From positions 123,785 to 187,784 of the forward strand of contig RHPI01000277.1 in NCBI GenBank assembly GCA_009103225.1: a stretch of DNA of 64,000 bases, read 5' to 3'. Shown piece by piece: positions 43,319-55,791 of this stretch; position 1 is the first letter of the stretch, and each line of letters begins with the position of its first letter. Position numbers and translations under genes: made by a program. This DNA is from Chlorokybus atmophyticus. Its lineage: Eukaryota; Streptophyta; Chlorokybophyceae; Chlorokybales; Chlorokybaceae. A model generated the notes under the pieces. That model was not told where the DNA came from and made no database searches. It saw only the letters and a list, made by a program, of their open reading frames with translations.

Positions 43319-44103
43319 GCACTTGGGCCAACCTTTATTCTTTATTTCTTACACACAAGACAAGATATGTCTTAAGAAATAGAGAGAGTCAAGCAGAGTG
43401 TACAGCTGTGTATATAGGCTATGTATACAGGCTGATAGAGTATGTGAGGGCAGCTAGCAAGCTAGCTGTAGTCTAGGGCGGGTCCGGATGTGGAAGGGGT
43501 TCATTGAGAGGTAGAGGGAGCTGCAGCACGAGGGGGAGGAGGGAGAGAGTGCCAGGCAATTGAGGGAGAGGGGAGGAACCATGTGGGAGAACATATGAAC
43601 GAGTTGTAGCCCCAGCTAGCCTTGAACTTAAGATATAGGTTCAAGCCTTTGTCTTCAGTGTTTACAGAGAAAAGTACCCGCAGCCAGTCTCCCTTGGCTA
43701 TGGTGAGAATAGAATGTGAAAGAGAGTGAATACATGCTGCTGGGGAGGGTGTGGTGTGGTCGTAAAGGCAGCGATTACGGCAAAGCCAGATGTGCCAGAG
43801 TGCAAGTAGAATCAGGGTGTGATGTAGTCCTCGAGCTTGAGGAGGGGAGGAAGGAGGGATGAGAAGAAGAGAGCGTAGCGAGAGGGGGAGGGGAGCACCG
43901 CCCAGACCAACCCACACCTGCGAGAACCACCTCCATACTGATGAGCTGAAGGGGCAACTCACAAAGAGGTGGGAGGGGGACTCGACCTCCTGCTGGGAGT
44001 ACATGACACAAAGCCCTGCGGTCATGTGAAAGCGAAATAGCCTGTCACCGGTGTATAATGCTCGGTGAGCAAGCAGCCAGGCAAAGCACTTGGGCCAACC
44101 GTG
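43319..44103 (-). mobile_element. 5'-truncated LINE insertion with 15-bp target-site duplication
   Basis: The element body is 43334-44088 on -. It encodes the zinc-binding domain found at the C-terminus of plant-type non-LTR reverse transcriptases: CFAWLLAHRALYTGDRLFRF, then a Cys, then ESPSHLFVSCPF and VWRWF. The stretch ends near 43501-43503, followed by about 170 bp of 3' UTR and an A-rich tail (AAGAAATAAAGAATAAA on -). The 15-bp sequence GCACTTGGGCCAACC occurs directly on both sides (43319-43333 and 44089-44103). The last few codons of the frame run into the duplication at the 5' end. Reverse transcriptase itself is missing, so this copy cannot move on its own. The insertion lies just upstream of the first recognisable kinesin block. 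Confidence 0.85.
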
Positions 44104-45925
44104 AGCGTGGCCGCCGCTTCACGTTCGACGCAGTGTCCCCGTAAAAAGCCGGGCAGCATGACAGTTACATTGGCGGGTAAGTGTCTCCACATGCATGGAG
44201 AGCCAAGGACAGGACAACAGCGTTTAGTACTGGAGCAGCAGCAGCCAGCCTCTTGCACACTACAGAGCTGCCAATGTGGTGGACTCGGTGCTGTCATACA
44301 GGATGCTCGGCCAACCAGAGATGATCCGGGGGGTCATGCTGCTGGCACTCCAGGTATGCTTGTTGCTCTACATGTGTATGTGCGCGCCTACAGCGGGCTG
44401 CTGCTGGTTTTTCATGTGAGATCCTTCCTGCTCTTCTTCACAGGTCTTGGTTTCTTCTGGGAGAGGCGTGCTGAGCATGTCATACATGGAGGTGTACAAT
44501 GAAGTGCTTCACGACCTGTTGTTACCTCAAACAGCTGGTAGCGCCCTCTCCCTCCGCGAAGACCCCGTACAGGTGTGAGTGCACACTTGCCTACACACAC
44601 GCATAAACACATGCACACGGTCGCGCATGCACACACCGCTGGTTGTTGAGAAACGTAAGCTGCGCAGATGCAGGCATGCATGAACACGCATACACGCACA
44701 CGCACGCACCGTGCTGACTCGCACGATGCTTTGCAGCGCTTGATGCTGGCGGGGTTGACACAACACGGCATGGAGTCCGTGCAGGAGGTGATGGCGCTTC
44801 TTCATTCAGGTAACAGCCGTCGTACAAAGGAGCCCACCAAGGCGAACCGCACCTCGTCGCGTTCGCATGCGATTCTGCAGGTAAGCCAAGAAGTTCTTTG
44901 GTGGAGAGCTTGCATTGATTGTTGTTGTTTGGGTGTTGTGCATGTGCTGAACAAGCATTGTGCAGACCTTGGTTGAGACCAGACATGACGAGGGGCGCAT
45001 GGCTTATTGCAAGCTGTCGCTTATAGATCTGGCTGGCTGAACGTTCGGCTGCCACGGATCGGGTAAGTGTCTTGGGTCAGTTGCCCTTTCACTACCTGTT
45101 CAATTTGACATACATGCGCGCACACACGCACGTACACATGCACGCACACGCGCGAAGCATGCGCACGCATGCACACAGAGGCACATGTTACTCTGCACAT
45201 CGAGTTGGTTGCATCAACAGTAAGAGCAGCTTGACGGTTGAATCGCTCTGCTCATGGTAGCACACGCTTCAATCAGTGGGAGGAGCAAGCATCAACAATT
45301 TTTTTTTTATCACTGAGCGGCTGCAACCACGCCCTTGTCCACGGCAAGAAGCTTATACCTTTTCGCAACTCCAAGCTCACGCGGGTGCACATACTATGCG
45401 CAAAGCAAAACACGCCGCATGTAACAGAAAAGAAACATGCATGCCATTATATTGTGTTGGCAGTTGCTGAAGGACTCCCTTGTTCGAGGCTGCAGAACCG
45501 CCATGACTGCTTGCGTAACCCCAAGCCATACCGTGTTGGGTGAAACCAACAAAATGTGTCACTGGGCTCAATCAGCCAAGCAAATGCGCTCACTGGTACC
45601 CACGCAACAGAATTGTTGTGCATGTCATGTACGCAATCTGCACCTGTGCATAGAGTGTTGTGTTGCGCAGGCGGCGGATGCGCAAGTGGTGGACACGCTG
45701 ATGCCACAAGCGCCGGCGAGTGCTGCCACGCTGGCGGAGCTTATAGCGGAGAACAACCGGCTACGCACGCAGCTGTCGGCGATGTTGGTGAATAAAAATA
45801 ACGCCAGCAACAGCGATGAGGGCACGCCGGGCAAGCGCAAAGGCTCGAACCTCTCCACGCAAAGCGCAAAGCGGGTCTCACTAGGAGCTCCGACTGTGGT
45901 ACGGCCGCAAGTGTTACCTATCTGG
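44104..45925 (+). pseudogene. Kinesin motor relic
   Basis: Microtubule motor ATPase remains, in order. RFTFDAVSP (44113-44140, then a stop). MLGQPEMIRGVMLLALQ (to 44353). VLVSSGRGVLSMSYMEVYNE with VLHDLL (44444-44572). GLTQHGMESVQEVMALLHSG and NRTSSRSHAILQ, the switch I region (44737-44880). LSLIDLAG followed at once by TGA and a two-base loss in the switch II motif (44966-45062). A GASINN...GKKLIPFRNSKLTR block with a frame change in a T10 run (45280-45380). LLKDSLVRGCRTAMTACVTP (45464 on). A Gln/Asn-rich tail (45671-45925). The P-loop GxxxxGKT expected just before MLG is gone. At least three disruptions plus a LINE in the 5' part make it a pseudogene. The subfamily is unclear, perhaps kinesin-8-like. 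Confidence 0.8.
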
Positions 45926-48105
45926 GTAAGATGTTGCAGGCACAGATATGGCACACACACTCATCGCCATTAGTAGGTACCACTGCAAGAGGCCTCTTGA
46001 CGGGTTTGCCGAAGCCCAGCAGGTGAGTCACATGGCTACAGGCAAGCCTGTGGAAGGACTTTAAAGTCTGTGTTGGGCAATGGCAGCATCAAGTTCAGGC
46101 GCTTGGTTCACACTATCATGGCAGTCTGGCAACAGCATCCCGGTGAGTTGTGGGCGAGAGGTTAATGTGTACTGTTGAATCTGGTTGCTTGACCGCTGAA
46201 GTTTTGTGTGCATCATGCAGAAGTGTTTCGCCATTCAATCCATGATTCCACGCATATGTAATGCGGCATTGGCGGTTCCTGTATAACGCTTGGTCAATTG
46301 GCTTGCCTTTTCACCAGCAGCTGGCATCACCCTCTTCAGATCATCATCCCCGCACGTAAAGGTAATGTAAATAATGCATACTGCAACTATTTAGGCGTCA
46401 GCTGGCATAGGTATTTCCGTTCAAGATGCAACCGCGTCAGTCTCCTTAGGCATCTCAACTGTCTTGATGCAGACCACAAGCCACGAAGGCCGCACACGCC
46501 TTCTACGCTTTTCAGCTCACCAGGGTGGTTTTTCCAGCAGTGGCAGGTGGCCCCGCACGTCCCAACACAAAGCAATCAAAGAGCTCCAAGTTCGCACATC
46601 GTGCCCCAGCTGGTGCACAAGATGTACGCCACCTACATATGCTGCACGTTGATTTCCATCGCGGCCTTTAGCAGAAGAGTACTTGCGAGATTACTATCCC
46701 TACTTGTTTAAGTAGGATTTGATTGATCTAGCAAGTCTGCGTTGAGCTTTGCAGTTGATCGTTTACCCACGTTTGTGCATTTGGTTATGCATATTGGCTC
46801 TTTGAAAGTTAGCAGAATGTGGCGGCCAGCGTACAATGTAAGTATGAAAACAAGTGCGCTCAGATGCTCCCAAGTACACAATGTTGTAAATAGTTGTAAT
46901 GGTTGTGGCGAAGGGTAGTGCCAAAGAGCCCGGTGGTCGTGTGTACAGAAACTGCAAGCAATTGAAGTGTAAACACGGTGCTGGTGAGTGTCCATGGCTG
47001 ATGTTAGTATGTGCTTAGCTAGCATGTGCATGTGGCTTGACTTGCATGCATGCAGGCTGATAGGGGTAGTGCAGACAGTGCATTGAGTGTTGGCCCGGTG
47101 GTGAGTTATGATGAGCGTTGCGTGCATGTCGGTGTGATTGCTAGCACACCATGCATGCGGATGTTGTGTGCATACCCCTTTTGTAAACTGCATGTCGCAT
47201 CTTTTGAACACAAGTCAATTTTAGTACACGACAACCTGATAAATAGCCTACAACAACGACATATACAACTACCGCACGCATATCCTGTACATAGTCAGGT
47301 ATTTACAATGTCCAGCAAAGGCAACACGCCACGTCACCACATCAACACTCGCCAAGTAACACCATGCGGTGACGGCCGTGCATGCGCGGGGGGNNNNNNN
47401 NNNNNNNNNNNNNNNNNNNNNNNNNNNNNNNNNNNNNNNNNNNNNNNNNNNNNNNNNNNNNNNNNNNNNNNNNNNNNNNNNNNNNNNNNNNNNNNNNNNN
47501 NNNNNNNNNNNNNNNNNNNNNNNNNNNNNNNNNNNNNNNNNNNNNNNNNNNNNNNNNNNNNNNNNNNNNNNNNNNNNNNNNNNNNNNNNNNNNNNNNNNN
47601 NNNNNNNNNNNNNNNNNNNNNNNNNNNNNNNNNNNNNNNNNNNNNNNNNNNNNNNNNNNNNNNNNNNCAATGGGGGAGGGGGGGCTATGCATGGTTACTT
47701 GGCGTACCACATCTGGGCTATGATGCCTGCGAAGACCTTTGCTGGGCTTCACATGTGGTACTGACCATTTAGTATGACAACAAATCTGACCAACTACAGT
47801 TGGTAGCTGAGCAGACTTGCGTTCAATAGCTACGGAAGAGTGTCTATTATGCGGTATGAGCACATACCCTCTCGCATTTTCTGTACAGCAAGGCAGCCTT
47901 CCTCTAACTTACGTTGACCAGTATTGCTCCTTCTCAAATCAGACTCAAATACCAAAGGAGCACACCTGCACATATATAAACATAGTACATAGGACCACCT
48001 ATAAAGCACCGTTGCAGTACATACAAGCAACAACTATATACACAGCCACTCGGCAAATGTTGCGAAAGGGTGCCACACTGTGCGCCTTCATATGTCTGTT
48101 GCTCT
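45926..48105. other. No gene recognised; contains a 274-bp gap
   Basis: Some splice-like fragments after 45960 could be the decayed 3' end of the kinesin relic. The rest has no family I recognise. Ns span 47394-47667 and are preceded by a short G run. Confidence 0.5.
47394..47667. other. Assembly gap
   Basis: 274 Ns preceded by GCGCGGGGGG. Confidence 0.98.
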
Positions 48106-49446
48106 CTAAGACGAGCGAGCCACCTGTGCAGGGTACGACTCGTGCATGCCGGCCTTGTGCACAAACTGCGGGGTGTAAGCGCCGAGGAGGTCCTGCCTGG
48201 TCATGCTCGGCTCGTTTAGGAACGCGTGGTTGGAGCGCTGCCACCACGAGGGTGCGCTCGATGCCTGCGCAGACTGCATGGTGGCACTTGCAGTCACCCG
48301 CTTCTTGATGGCTATCCTTGGCTTAGCCGTTGGAGACTCGTACTCAATCTCCAAGTCCTGCAAAACCCGGCAAGCATGTGTAAACATACCACACGCACAC
48401 TATGCCAGACAGTAAACCCAAAGCTACACACGCGTGCCGCACCTCTTCTTCATAATCATGGTGCGCCTTGTCCTCACCAGCAGCCTCGCTGCTGGCGTCT
48501 GAAGCTCGAGGCTGGCGGCGATCATCGCTTGTCGCTTTGGACAGCACGCCCGCCTTGTCCATCCAGTGCTTCTTCACTTCGGTGAAAGATCGGGGCAAGC
48601 TGTGCGCTGGGGGGAAGGCAGAGCATACTATCAGTCACCCCATAGGACAACTGCAACACAACTCGCTCAACAACGACAGACGTGTCCCAGTGGATACAAA
48701 TAAATCTGAGCTTGGAAAGGTTGCAGGGTGCGACTTGCGAACGAACAAACCAAGCCTAGGAAGGGTGACAACTGCAGTTGGCATTTACCACGACCGACCT
48801 CTGCGTGCAAGGCGAACGGGGGGGGGGCAGTTTCGGTGAGTTGAGGCTGTTTGCNTCTTGCACTGCTGATGTGCAAGAAAGTCTGCAACATACAGTGTAA
48901 CAGCACCAGCTTACTAAAGACTCCATTTATCCAGAAACAAGCCAGCTCGCAGCCTGCCTTACCTTCATGCAGACTCTCAGAGGGGATGTAGTCCGAGTCC
49001 CATCCTGGCATGAGAGAACCCATGACAATTGCAAACGCCTCTTCCGCTTCACCCTAATAGCAAGCACACCAAGAGTAAGCACTCTTCACCAGACAGCACC
49101 GTGATAACAGGCAGGGCCAGGCCAGCACTCTTGAACCTGGCCACGCCAGGCCAGACCAGGCCAAGCTCCAATTGGCTGCTTCTAAACAGGCAGGCAAACA
49201 ACCAAAATGCGGGGAAGGAAGAGACACTTTGCACCCACCTTGACGCTAGTGTGGGCTACTAACGCTTCTGCAGCTGACCACCTCGACAACGACAGTAACC
49301 CTTTCGCCGCCGCTGCCGCCAACTATGGTTGCTTGCTTGCTTGCTTGCCTGACTGCTGATGTTGGACGGGTAACAGGCATGACAATATCATGTGACAACA
49401 GTTTCCTGCGTCGTCTACCCTTAAACTGGTGCCATGCACGCGACAT
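48106..49446 (-). CDS. Hypothetical protein, four exons, 223 aa
   Basis: Exons 49446-49282, 49053-48963, 48606-48443 and 48357-48106 join in phase (672 nt), stop TAG. The protein begins with a basic stretch (MSRAWHQFKGRRRRKLLS). It then has a conserved-looking segment AFAIVMGSLMPGWDSDYIPS, a helix SFTEVKKHWMDKAGVLSKAT, an acidic linker DKAHHDYEEEDLEIEYES and a C-terminal part SWWQRSNHAFLNEPSMTRQD. There is no signal peptide or membrane segment. I do not recognise a family. The intron between exons 2 and 3 contains a single N (48855) next to a 29-bp sequence also found at 38283-38311. The first donor (GAG|GTGGTC) is the least certain junction. Confidence 0.6.
49107..49172. repeat. GGCCTGG/GGTCTGG tandem motif, copy 3
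   Basis: Contains GCCAGGCCAGACCAGGCCAAG-type units, as at 18352-18440. It lies in intron 1 of the hypothetical gene. Confidence 0.8.
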
Positions 49447-50699
49447 GTCATGAAAGATGGTTGAGCGACGGGAGCATGGTTTGATCGACGCATTTTACTC
49501 GCCAGCAGTAACCGCTCAAGGTTTAAGCTCGCCGGTTGTTAACCATGCTTGAGGTATCAACCCGCGCGGGAGGCCGCTATGATTATGCTGTTGGAATTAC
49601 AATTGGGAATGCCCTGGTTAGTTGACCGCAAAATGTCGGTGGTGGAACTGTGTGTCAGAGTTGTACCGGTTGGCATTCTTAAAAAACCGCGGCATGGTTG
49701 ACCAAACCGAGATTAGCGTTTTTACAGTGGTTAGGGCAGAGCCAACCACACGGTTGTCATCACCCGATCAGCAGCAACATTTCCAATATCAAAGCAGCAT
49801 GTAAGATATAATTAGCGTTGTGGTTAGTCTGCTAACCGGTGGCCGGCTTTGAGGCGCACCCGCCAATGCTGACGTGCGCAAAAGCGGCGCGCCCGAGAGG
49901 TCGCTTGGTGCAGAATACCTTGCCGCGGATGAGGCTGAAGAGCGACCGTCGACGCACCGTCTGTCGGCACTGTCGTGCGTACACTGATGAGTGACGAGGG
50001 AGTCCCTCTTCACATCAGTTGTTGTCGACCTGGGTCATTCCGTGGATTTTAGACTTGGACTCCTGTTACTTCCGCTCGGGAAGGAACTTCCCAAAGATAA
50101 CGAGAGTTTAACGCTTTTATGCTTATATATGTCGGATGCCTTTCGAAGTGCCTTTCATAACCAAAACAGCACGGAAGGAAGTGCACGGAAATGTGTCCTA
50201 TAAGCAGTCAACATGCATGTTATACCTTGACGGAAGCACATAATCTGCTTATCGTTAACATATACATCATCTCGTCTGTAAATACAACTATATCTCACTT
50301 GAAAAACTATAACATAATCAATAAACCTTAATAATATTAAGCTCGGAACCTTTCATGGATAGTATACCAAGGCTTTTGTGAACGAACACAAAACTCCGTA
50401 GGCTGACGGAAGGGTACGACTGGTTGTGAGCGCTTTTCAACATATTAAAAGCTGCCGTAAGGGAAGTTGACTGCCGTCCGGGGAAGGGCAAAGGTCTACT
50501 CGGGAGACTTGCATCTTAATGATAAATAAATAGGGTATTAAAGAAGGGTCCCGGATACAAGCAAACACAATACAGATCAAGAGTCGGGGAAAGAATGATC
50601 TACTACTAATAAGCTGTAAACGTGATGATGGTTTGACTGCTTAAGCTGACTCATTATATCAAGTTGGGAGCTGATGCATATTTGCATGCATGCGATGTC

Positions 50700-50930
50700 C
50701 ATATGAGAGAAAGTGATTATAAGACTAAGTGAGGCTAGTGACTTTATGAGTGATTGAATGAGTGGCTATGTGAGCGGGTGACTGAGTGCTCCAGCGAGTA
50801 ATTGTGTGACTGACTTAAAGCTTGAGTGAGTGAGTGAATGACAGAGTAACTGCCTGCAACGGCGTAAATGACTAGGAAACAGAATGAGTGGCTGCATGAT
50901 AGTCATAACAGAGTGAGTGGCTAAATGTGT
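50700..50930. repeat. Degenerate GAGTGA/TGACTGAG minisatellite
   Basis: Many imperfect 4- to 8-base units (GAGTGA, GAATGAGT, TGACTGA) over about 230 bp. Confidence 0.7.
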
Positions 50931-51198
50931 TTAACACAGTTGTGCGCGTGTGTGTGCAACACTTACCACGACCTCAAGCCTATGTTTCTAACCGTGACAT
51001 CTATAGATGTACCAATCCGGGATGCTGCATCCTAGACTGGTACATGCATGTTGTGGATGAGCGGCGCTCAGCCACAACACGTATGCCGTTGTATACGGCA
51101 CACCTTGTGCTATTCTGCACGACCCCAATAGTTGATACCGTCGCCCAATACCTATCGTCTACAAATATGTGCGAACGTGTTTGCAAAAACTGCCACCT

Positions 51199-51210
51199 CA
51201 TGCTTGAATG

Positions 51211-51250
<40 letters not shown>

Positions 51251-51262
51251 CATTCAAGCATG
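51199..51262. repeat. Perfect 64-bp palindrome with (AT)n core
   Basis: Arms CATGCTTGAATGCAA and its complement flank a 34-bp AT run. The whole unit is self-complementary. Confidence 0.95.
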
Positions 51263-51714
51263 GATATACGCATCGTGAGTGTTTCTACCTCGTGAGCCAC
51301 ATGATCGCTGCATAAGGAGTTTTATGTGCGGGTAAAATCACGCATATTCTAGTGCTATAGATGTGGTGGCATACATTGTCAAATATAATCAATCATATGC
51401 AATTCCGTCGCTAACGGTAATTGCCTCTCTCGCCAACATTAGCGATGTTGAAGTCAGCAAGTGAAGCCATTCTCCTTTACAGTAGCAATCGGCACATTTG
51501 CGGGAGGTATTGGCCAAATTGCAAATGATTAGTGATTAACTGTCAAGCATTTTAGCCACTTTCTCGATGACTTCATTATCGTGCAAACAATTTACGTTGT
51601 TGCAAAACAGGTCTATTACCATAACACAGTGCATGTTAGAAGTGAAGGCTTGCACCATCAGCGCCGCAACAAGTAGGCACTATCGTGGAATATGTGTTGC
51701 CTAGGCACTTAAAC

Positions 51715-52374
51715 TGTGACGGTGCTCGTGCCTTGACACCTGTGAGTTGGTCCCATCAGCAACCCTCTCACCAAGACACGGTATTCACCCCGGAACCTTG
51801 CCCCCTCTGCCAAGCACACGCGCGCCCCGCCACTCGCGTACGCGCCACGCGCATGCGCTCGAAGCTACACACCGACTTGTGTAGCGCCTTGAATCGTCTT
51901 ACAAGCAAGCACACACCAGTGGACACACGCTAGCAACCCCTGCTAACCACCACCAGGCTTGCACACGAAACTAGGGAGCTAAAGGTTGTATTGCATAAAG
52001 TGAAATGTCCTTTTTATACCTATCAGTCTACACATGCTACTATCCAAACGTTTCTCGAGCTAAATGGAACCAAAAGCTAAGATATTCTTGTAGAACCTTG
52101 TAGTACACTTTTAGACCTTTTATAAGGAACTCCTCAAGAGATGCCCATTTGGCAAAGTTATACTATTTGGCGCCAGGCCCTTCCAGAAATCTGGTTGAGT
52201 ACTTCTCGATTGGCCCTCCGTTTTCTGCGGTCTTTTAGACCGGTCTTGGGGCCGGTCGATATCTGCAGCAGACTCACAACTCACCGACATCCGCCACAAG
52301 TCGTGAAAACATGTTACTTGACAAATAAGGCCAAAAAGGTCATGAAATCATGATATTTGACATCGACTGTTACA
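51715..52374 (-). repeat. 3' LTR of element 1
   Basis: 660 bp, closely similar to 57295-57950 and to 59502-60163 (inverted). Small indels and substitutions distinguish the copies, so the insertion is not recent. Confidence 0.92.
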
Positions 52375-52385
52375 CTCCTCCCCCC

Positions 52386-53912
52386 CTAGGTGAGCTTTGA
52401 CCTCGAAGCTTGCGAGGTTGTCCTAATCGTCGTTGCAGGTACGCTTGCAAACTTGTTGTGCATTCGCCAGGTGCTCCTCCGGTTCCAAGTGGCCTCATGC
52501 ATAGGGTAGCCCTTCCACTTCACCAAGTATTTGCGCACGTTTCGCACCAGTTTCTCCCCCACAATGTCCTCCACGTCATATTCCACATGATTTTCTATAG
52601 CCAACTCCGGCGGTGGACGCAATGGTGGTTCTCCTTGATTTGGTTTCAGCAGGGATATATGAAAGACAGGGTGGATGTGCATAGTCTCAAGTAGTTGCAA
52701 CTTGTACGCGACGTCCGAGATCACCTTGATGACTTTAAGTGGTTTAAACCAGCATTTACTTAACTTGCAAACTCCAGCACGTACCTGCAAGTTCTTCGCA
52801 GAAAGCAATATCAAGTTACACCAAATTACGTTATCAAATGTAACGTGCCGGCAATGTGCGTCTGCGTACTGCTTCTGCCTGTTTTGCGCCATTAACAAAG
52901 CTTCTCTAGCTGCTTTATTGATGTCAGCACATGTCTTCAAGAAGTCACCCCCCGCCTCAACATGCACATCTCCGTGTGGTACCCATGCTGTGGCAACGGC
53001 GTCAATGGATGCTGACCATAATTCATCAAGAAGGGGGTAACGCCGGTGCTTGCATTCTTGTGATTTTTCATTGCAAATTCCGCCACTTTGAGTAACTCCG
53101 CCCAATTATCTTGTTGCGTTTTTATGTAGCATCGTAGCATGTCTTCAACCACGCGATCTGCACGCTCCGTTTGGCAGTCCATTTGCGGATGGAATGACGT
53201 GCTGAACTTTAATGCAGTGCATAACGCACTTTGCAGCGCCTCCCCAAACTTACTTGTGAATCTTGGGTCGATCCGTCACGATACACCTTGGTAAGCCATG
53301 TGAGCGAAAGACATGCTTCAAAAACAATCGTGATGCCTCCGCTGCAATGCAATCCTTGCGACATGGAGCTAAGCGCACCATTTTACTTGTTTTGTCCACG
53401 AACACCAGTGTTGCTTCATACCCGTCTCGTGTCTTTGGTAGTCCAACAATAAAGTCCATAGTGACTTGCTCCTACTTGCATAATGGTATTTGTAGCAATT
53501 GAAGTAGCCCACCTGGCTTCTGGTTACTCGCCTTCACTCTTTGACAAGTGTCGCACAAGGCTACATAGTCGCACACGTCTCTATGCATCTCCCGCCAATA
53601 ACAACGATGCTTCAAGCTTGCCAATGTCCTCTCTAGTCCTTGGTGTCCAGCAATGGGGACATCATGCGCTTCATGTATCAAACGTACCCTCATATGTTGA
53701 ATGTTACGGATGTACATGCGCCCGTGGTGCCAAAGAAGTCCGTCCTTCATTGCCCAGTGATCGGTTGCATTCGGACCCTTTTCGCTCAACTCTTGCATTT
53801 TGCATCTTCCTTCCACAGCTTCATGTAACACGCCCCGTATTTGGTCTACCCACTCAGGCTGCACTTGCGCGAGCACCTCCATCGCATTCACTCGACACAA
53901 TGCATCGGCCAC
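52386..53912 (-). pseudogene. Integrase and chromodomain of element 1
   Basis: The HHCC zinc domain lies near 53850-53550 (HEAHDVPIAGHQGLERT and CDTCQRVKAS). The catalytic core starts MDFIVGLPKTRDGYEATLVF (53459 down) and shifts frame after the first Asp region (VTDR). It resumes as QTERADRVVEDMLRC and TPFLMNYGQHPLTPL. The C-terminal chromodomain has HVEYDVEDIVGEKLV and YLVKWKGYPMHEATW. Frame is then lost by one base at TGGAACCGG, exactly as in element 2. Integrase inserts the element; chromodomains guide it to histone marks. Confidence 0.88.
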
Positions 53913-55754
53913 ACTATTGGACGTACCGGGCTTGTACTTGATGTCAAAGTCGAAAAGCTAAAAGAATCCCAACCAACGTGCTTATTTTAGACTTAAATGA
54001 AGCTGTATTTGTAAGTACCTCAATGGAGAATGATCCGTCTCAAGCACAAACTTCTTGCCTTTTAAGAAACAACGCCATTGTCGTAGTGCCATTACTTGCG
54101 CCAAGAGCTCCTTCTCCTGCACGGGGTAGTTTAGCTCCGCATCATTTTCTTGCTAGAGAACGCCACTCGTTGAAGGCCGTTGCCGTGGTCTTGCTGCAAA
54201 ACAGCTCCTATAGTTGTGTCGGACGCGTCGTTAGCCATAACGAAGGGCTTTTGCATGTCAGGGTGAACCAAGACTGGTGCCTTTCTTAATGCCTGCTTTA
54301 ACGTCAAAAATGCACGCTCTTTGCTTGCAGACCAGCTCCAAGGCTTTCCTTTCTTGAGAAGGGTGGTTAAGGATGCCGCGACATGCGAAAAATCCTCTAA
54401 TGAACTTGCGATAAAAGCTAGCAAGGCCCAAAAATGACATCACCTCTTTTACATTGGTCGGGGCTGGCCAATCACGCATCGCTTGAACCTTGCTTGGGTC
54501 AAGCTGCATTCCCTCACGCGACACAATATGGCCAAGGTAAACCACCTCTTCAAGCAAGACCTTGCACTTCTCCAACTGAGCATACAACTTATGCTCCTTT
54601 AAACGCTGCAACACGCACCGTAGAAGTTGTATGTGCTCCTGTTTTGTCTTCGAAAACACTAAAATGTCGTCGATGAAGATGAGCACTCCCTTGCCAATCA
54701 AGTCAGCAAAGACTCCGTTCAGGCTTTAAAAAGTCGTTAGTGCGTCAATAAGGCCAAAAGACATCACCACCAAGTCGTAGTGCCGTAACGTGTATTAATC
54801 GCAGTCTTTTCCACGTCCTCCGGTGCAATGCGGATCTGATGATTACCCCCGCAAGATCAAGTGTTGTAAAGTATTGCGCATCTTGTAGCTGCTCCAGCAA
54901 CACAACAATTCGCGGTAGTGGAAAGCAATTCTTTTTGGTAATGTTGTTGAGAGCGCACATACATGCGCAGTCACCGTTCTTCTTCCTCACGAACAAGATA
55001 GGCGCACCATATAGCGACTTACAAGGCTGAATGTAGCCGCGCTTGAGCAAGTTCGCCACTTGTCGCTCCGCCTCTTCATGCTCCAAAGGTGACAACTTGT
55101 ATACAGGCTGGTACGGTGGCTTGTGTACGCCCTTAAAAGCTCGATTACATGGTCTACATCTTTTGGAGGTGGTAGACCGGGTGGTAGCCCGTCCACCATG
55201 ATGTCCTTGAACTTTTTCAAGAGTTCACGCACCTCGGGGTCTGATGTAGCCTCCGCATTACTAGCGGTCTGATGTGCTGTCTTGATCGCTTTCTTACGCA
55301 CCACGCACAACCATGCATCTTTCGACTTTCGTGGGGATAGCAACTTTTTTAACTTCGCGTATGACTCTTGAGGAATTGCAGACATACCGGGCTGTTTACC
55401 TCTTCTGGAGTCCACTCCCGCAATGCTTGCATTTCCCTTTGCCGTGATCGCCATGCGTCGTCCCGACGTAGCGGCACAACCGCCGATGCCGTCATCGCTG
55501 GGGTGGTCTTCAACTTCAATGGGGCAATCGCGTAAGCCATGTATGGTCTCTCCACGGATGGTGAGCACGTGTCGCCTCCAATCAATGCTTGTATTGTGTT
55601 TATGTAGCCACGGTAGACGCAAAACTCCATCGAACCCGTTCTTCAATGTGATGCAGCAAATGCACATACGCTCACTCACTGGACCAATGCGTACTTGCAA
55701 CTCTTTGATCATGAATGACATTCCTTCAGCCCCGAAAAGGTTTTCTTCCATCAA
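53913..55754 (-). pseudogene. Reverse transcriptase / RNase H of element 1
   Basis: The reverse transcriptase start is at 55100-54850 (ANLLKRGYIQPCKSLYGAPI, FVRKKNG, FTTLDLAG) and then breaks frame. It resumes at 54701 with LIFIDDILVFS (the active-site FxDD) and KCKVLLEEVVYLGHIVS. The RNase H-like part at 54330-54140 has FVMANDASDTTIGAVLQQ. The upstream part, to 55754, links to the protease. At least two frame breaks mean that no full-length product is made from this copy. Confidence 0.88.
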
Positions 55755-55791
55755 CGAGCCTTACTTCTCCTCCACGCAACGGCAAGAGCCA

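Larger units (their letters stand above)
49447..51714. other. Non-coding region upstream of the retroelement
   Basis: No gene recognised. AT-richer DNA with a degenerate GAGTGA-type minisatellite and a 64-bp palindrome. Confidence 0.6.

Noticed and set aside
50000-50560. Organelle-derived insertion (NUMT or NUPT)
   Set aside because: Composition differs from the neighbours, but I recognise no organelle gene in it.
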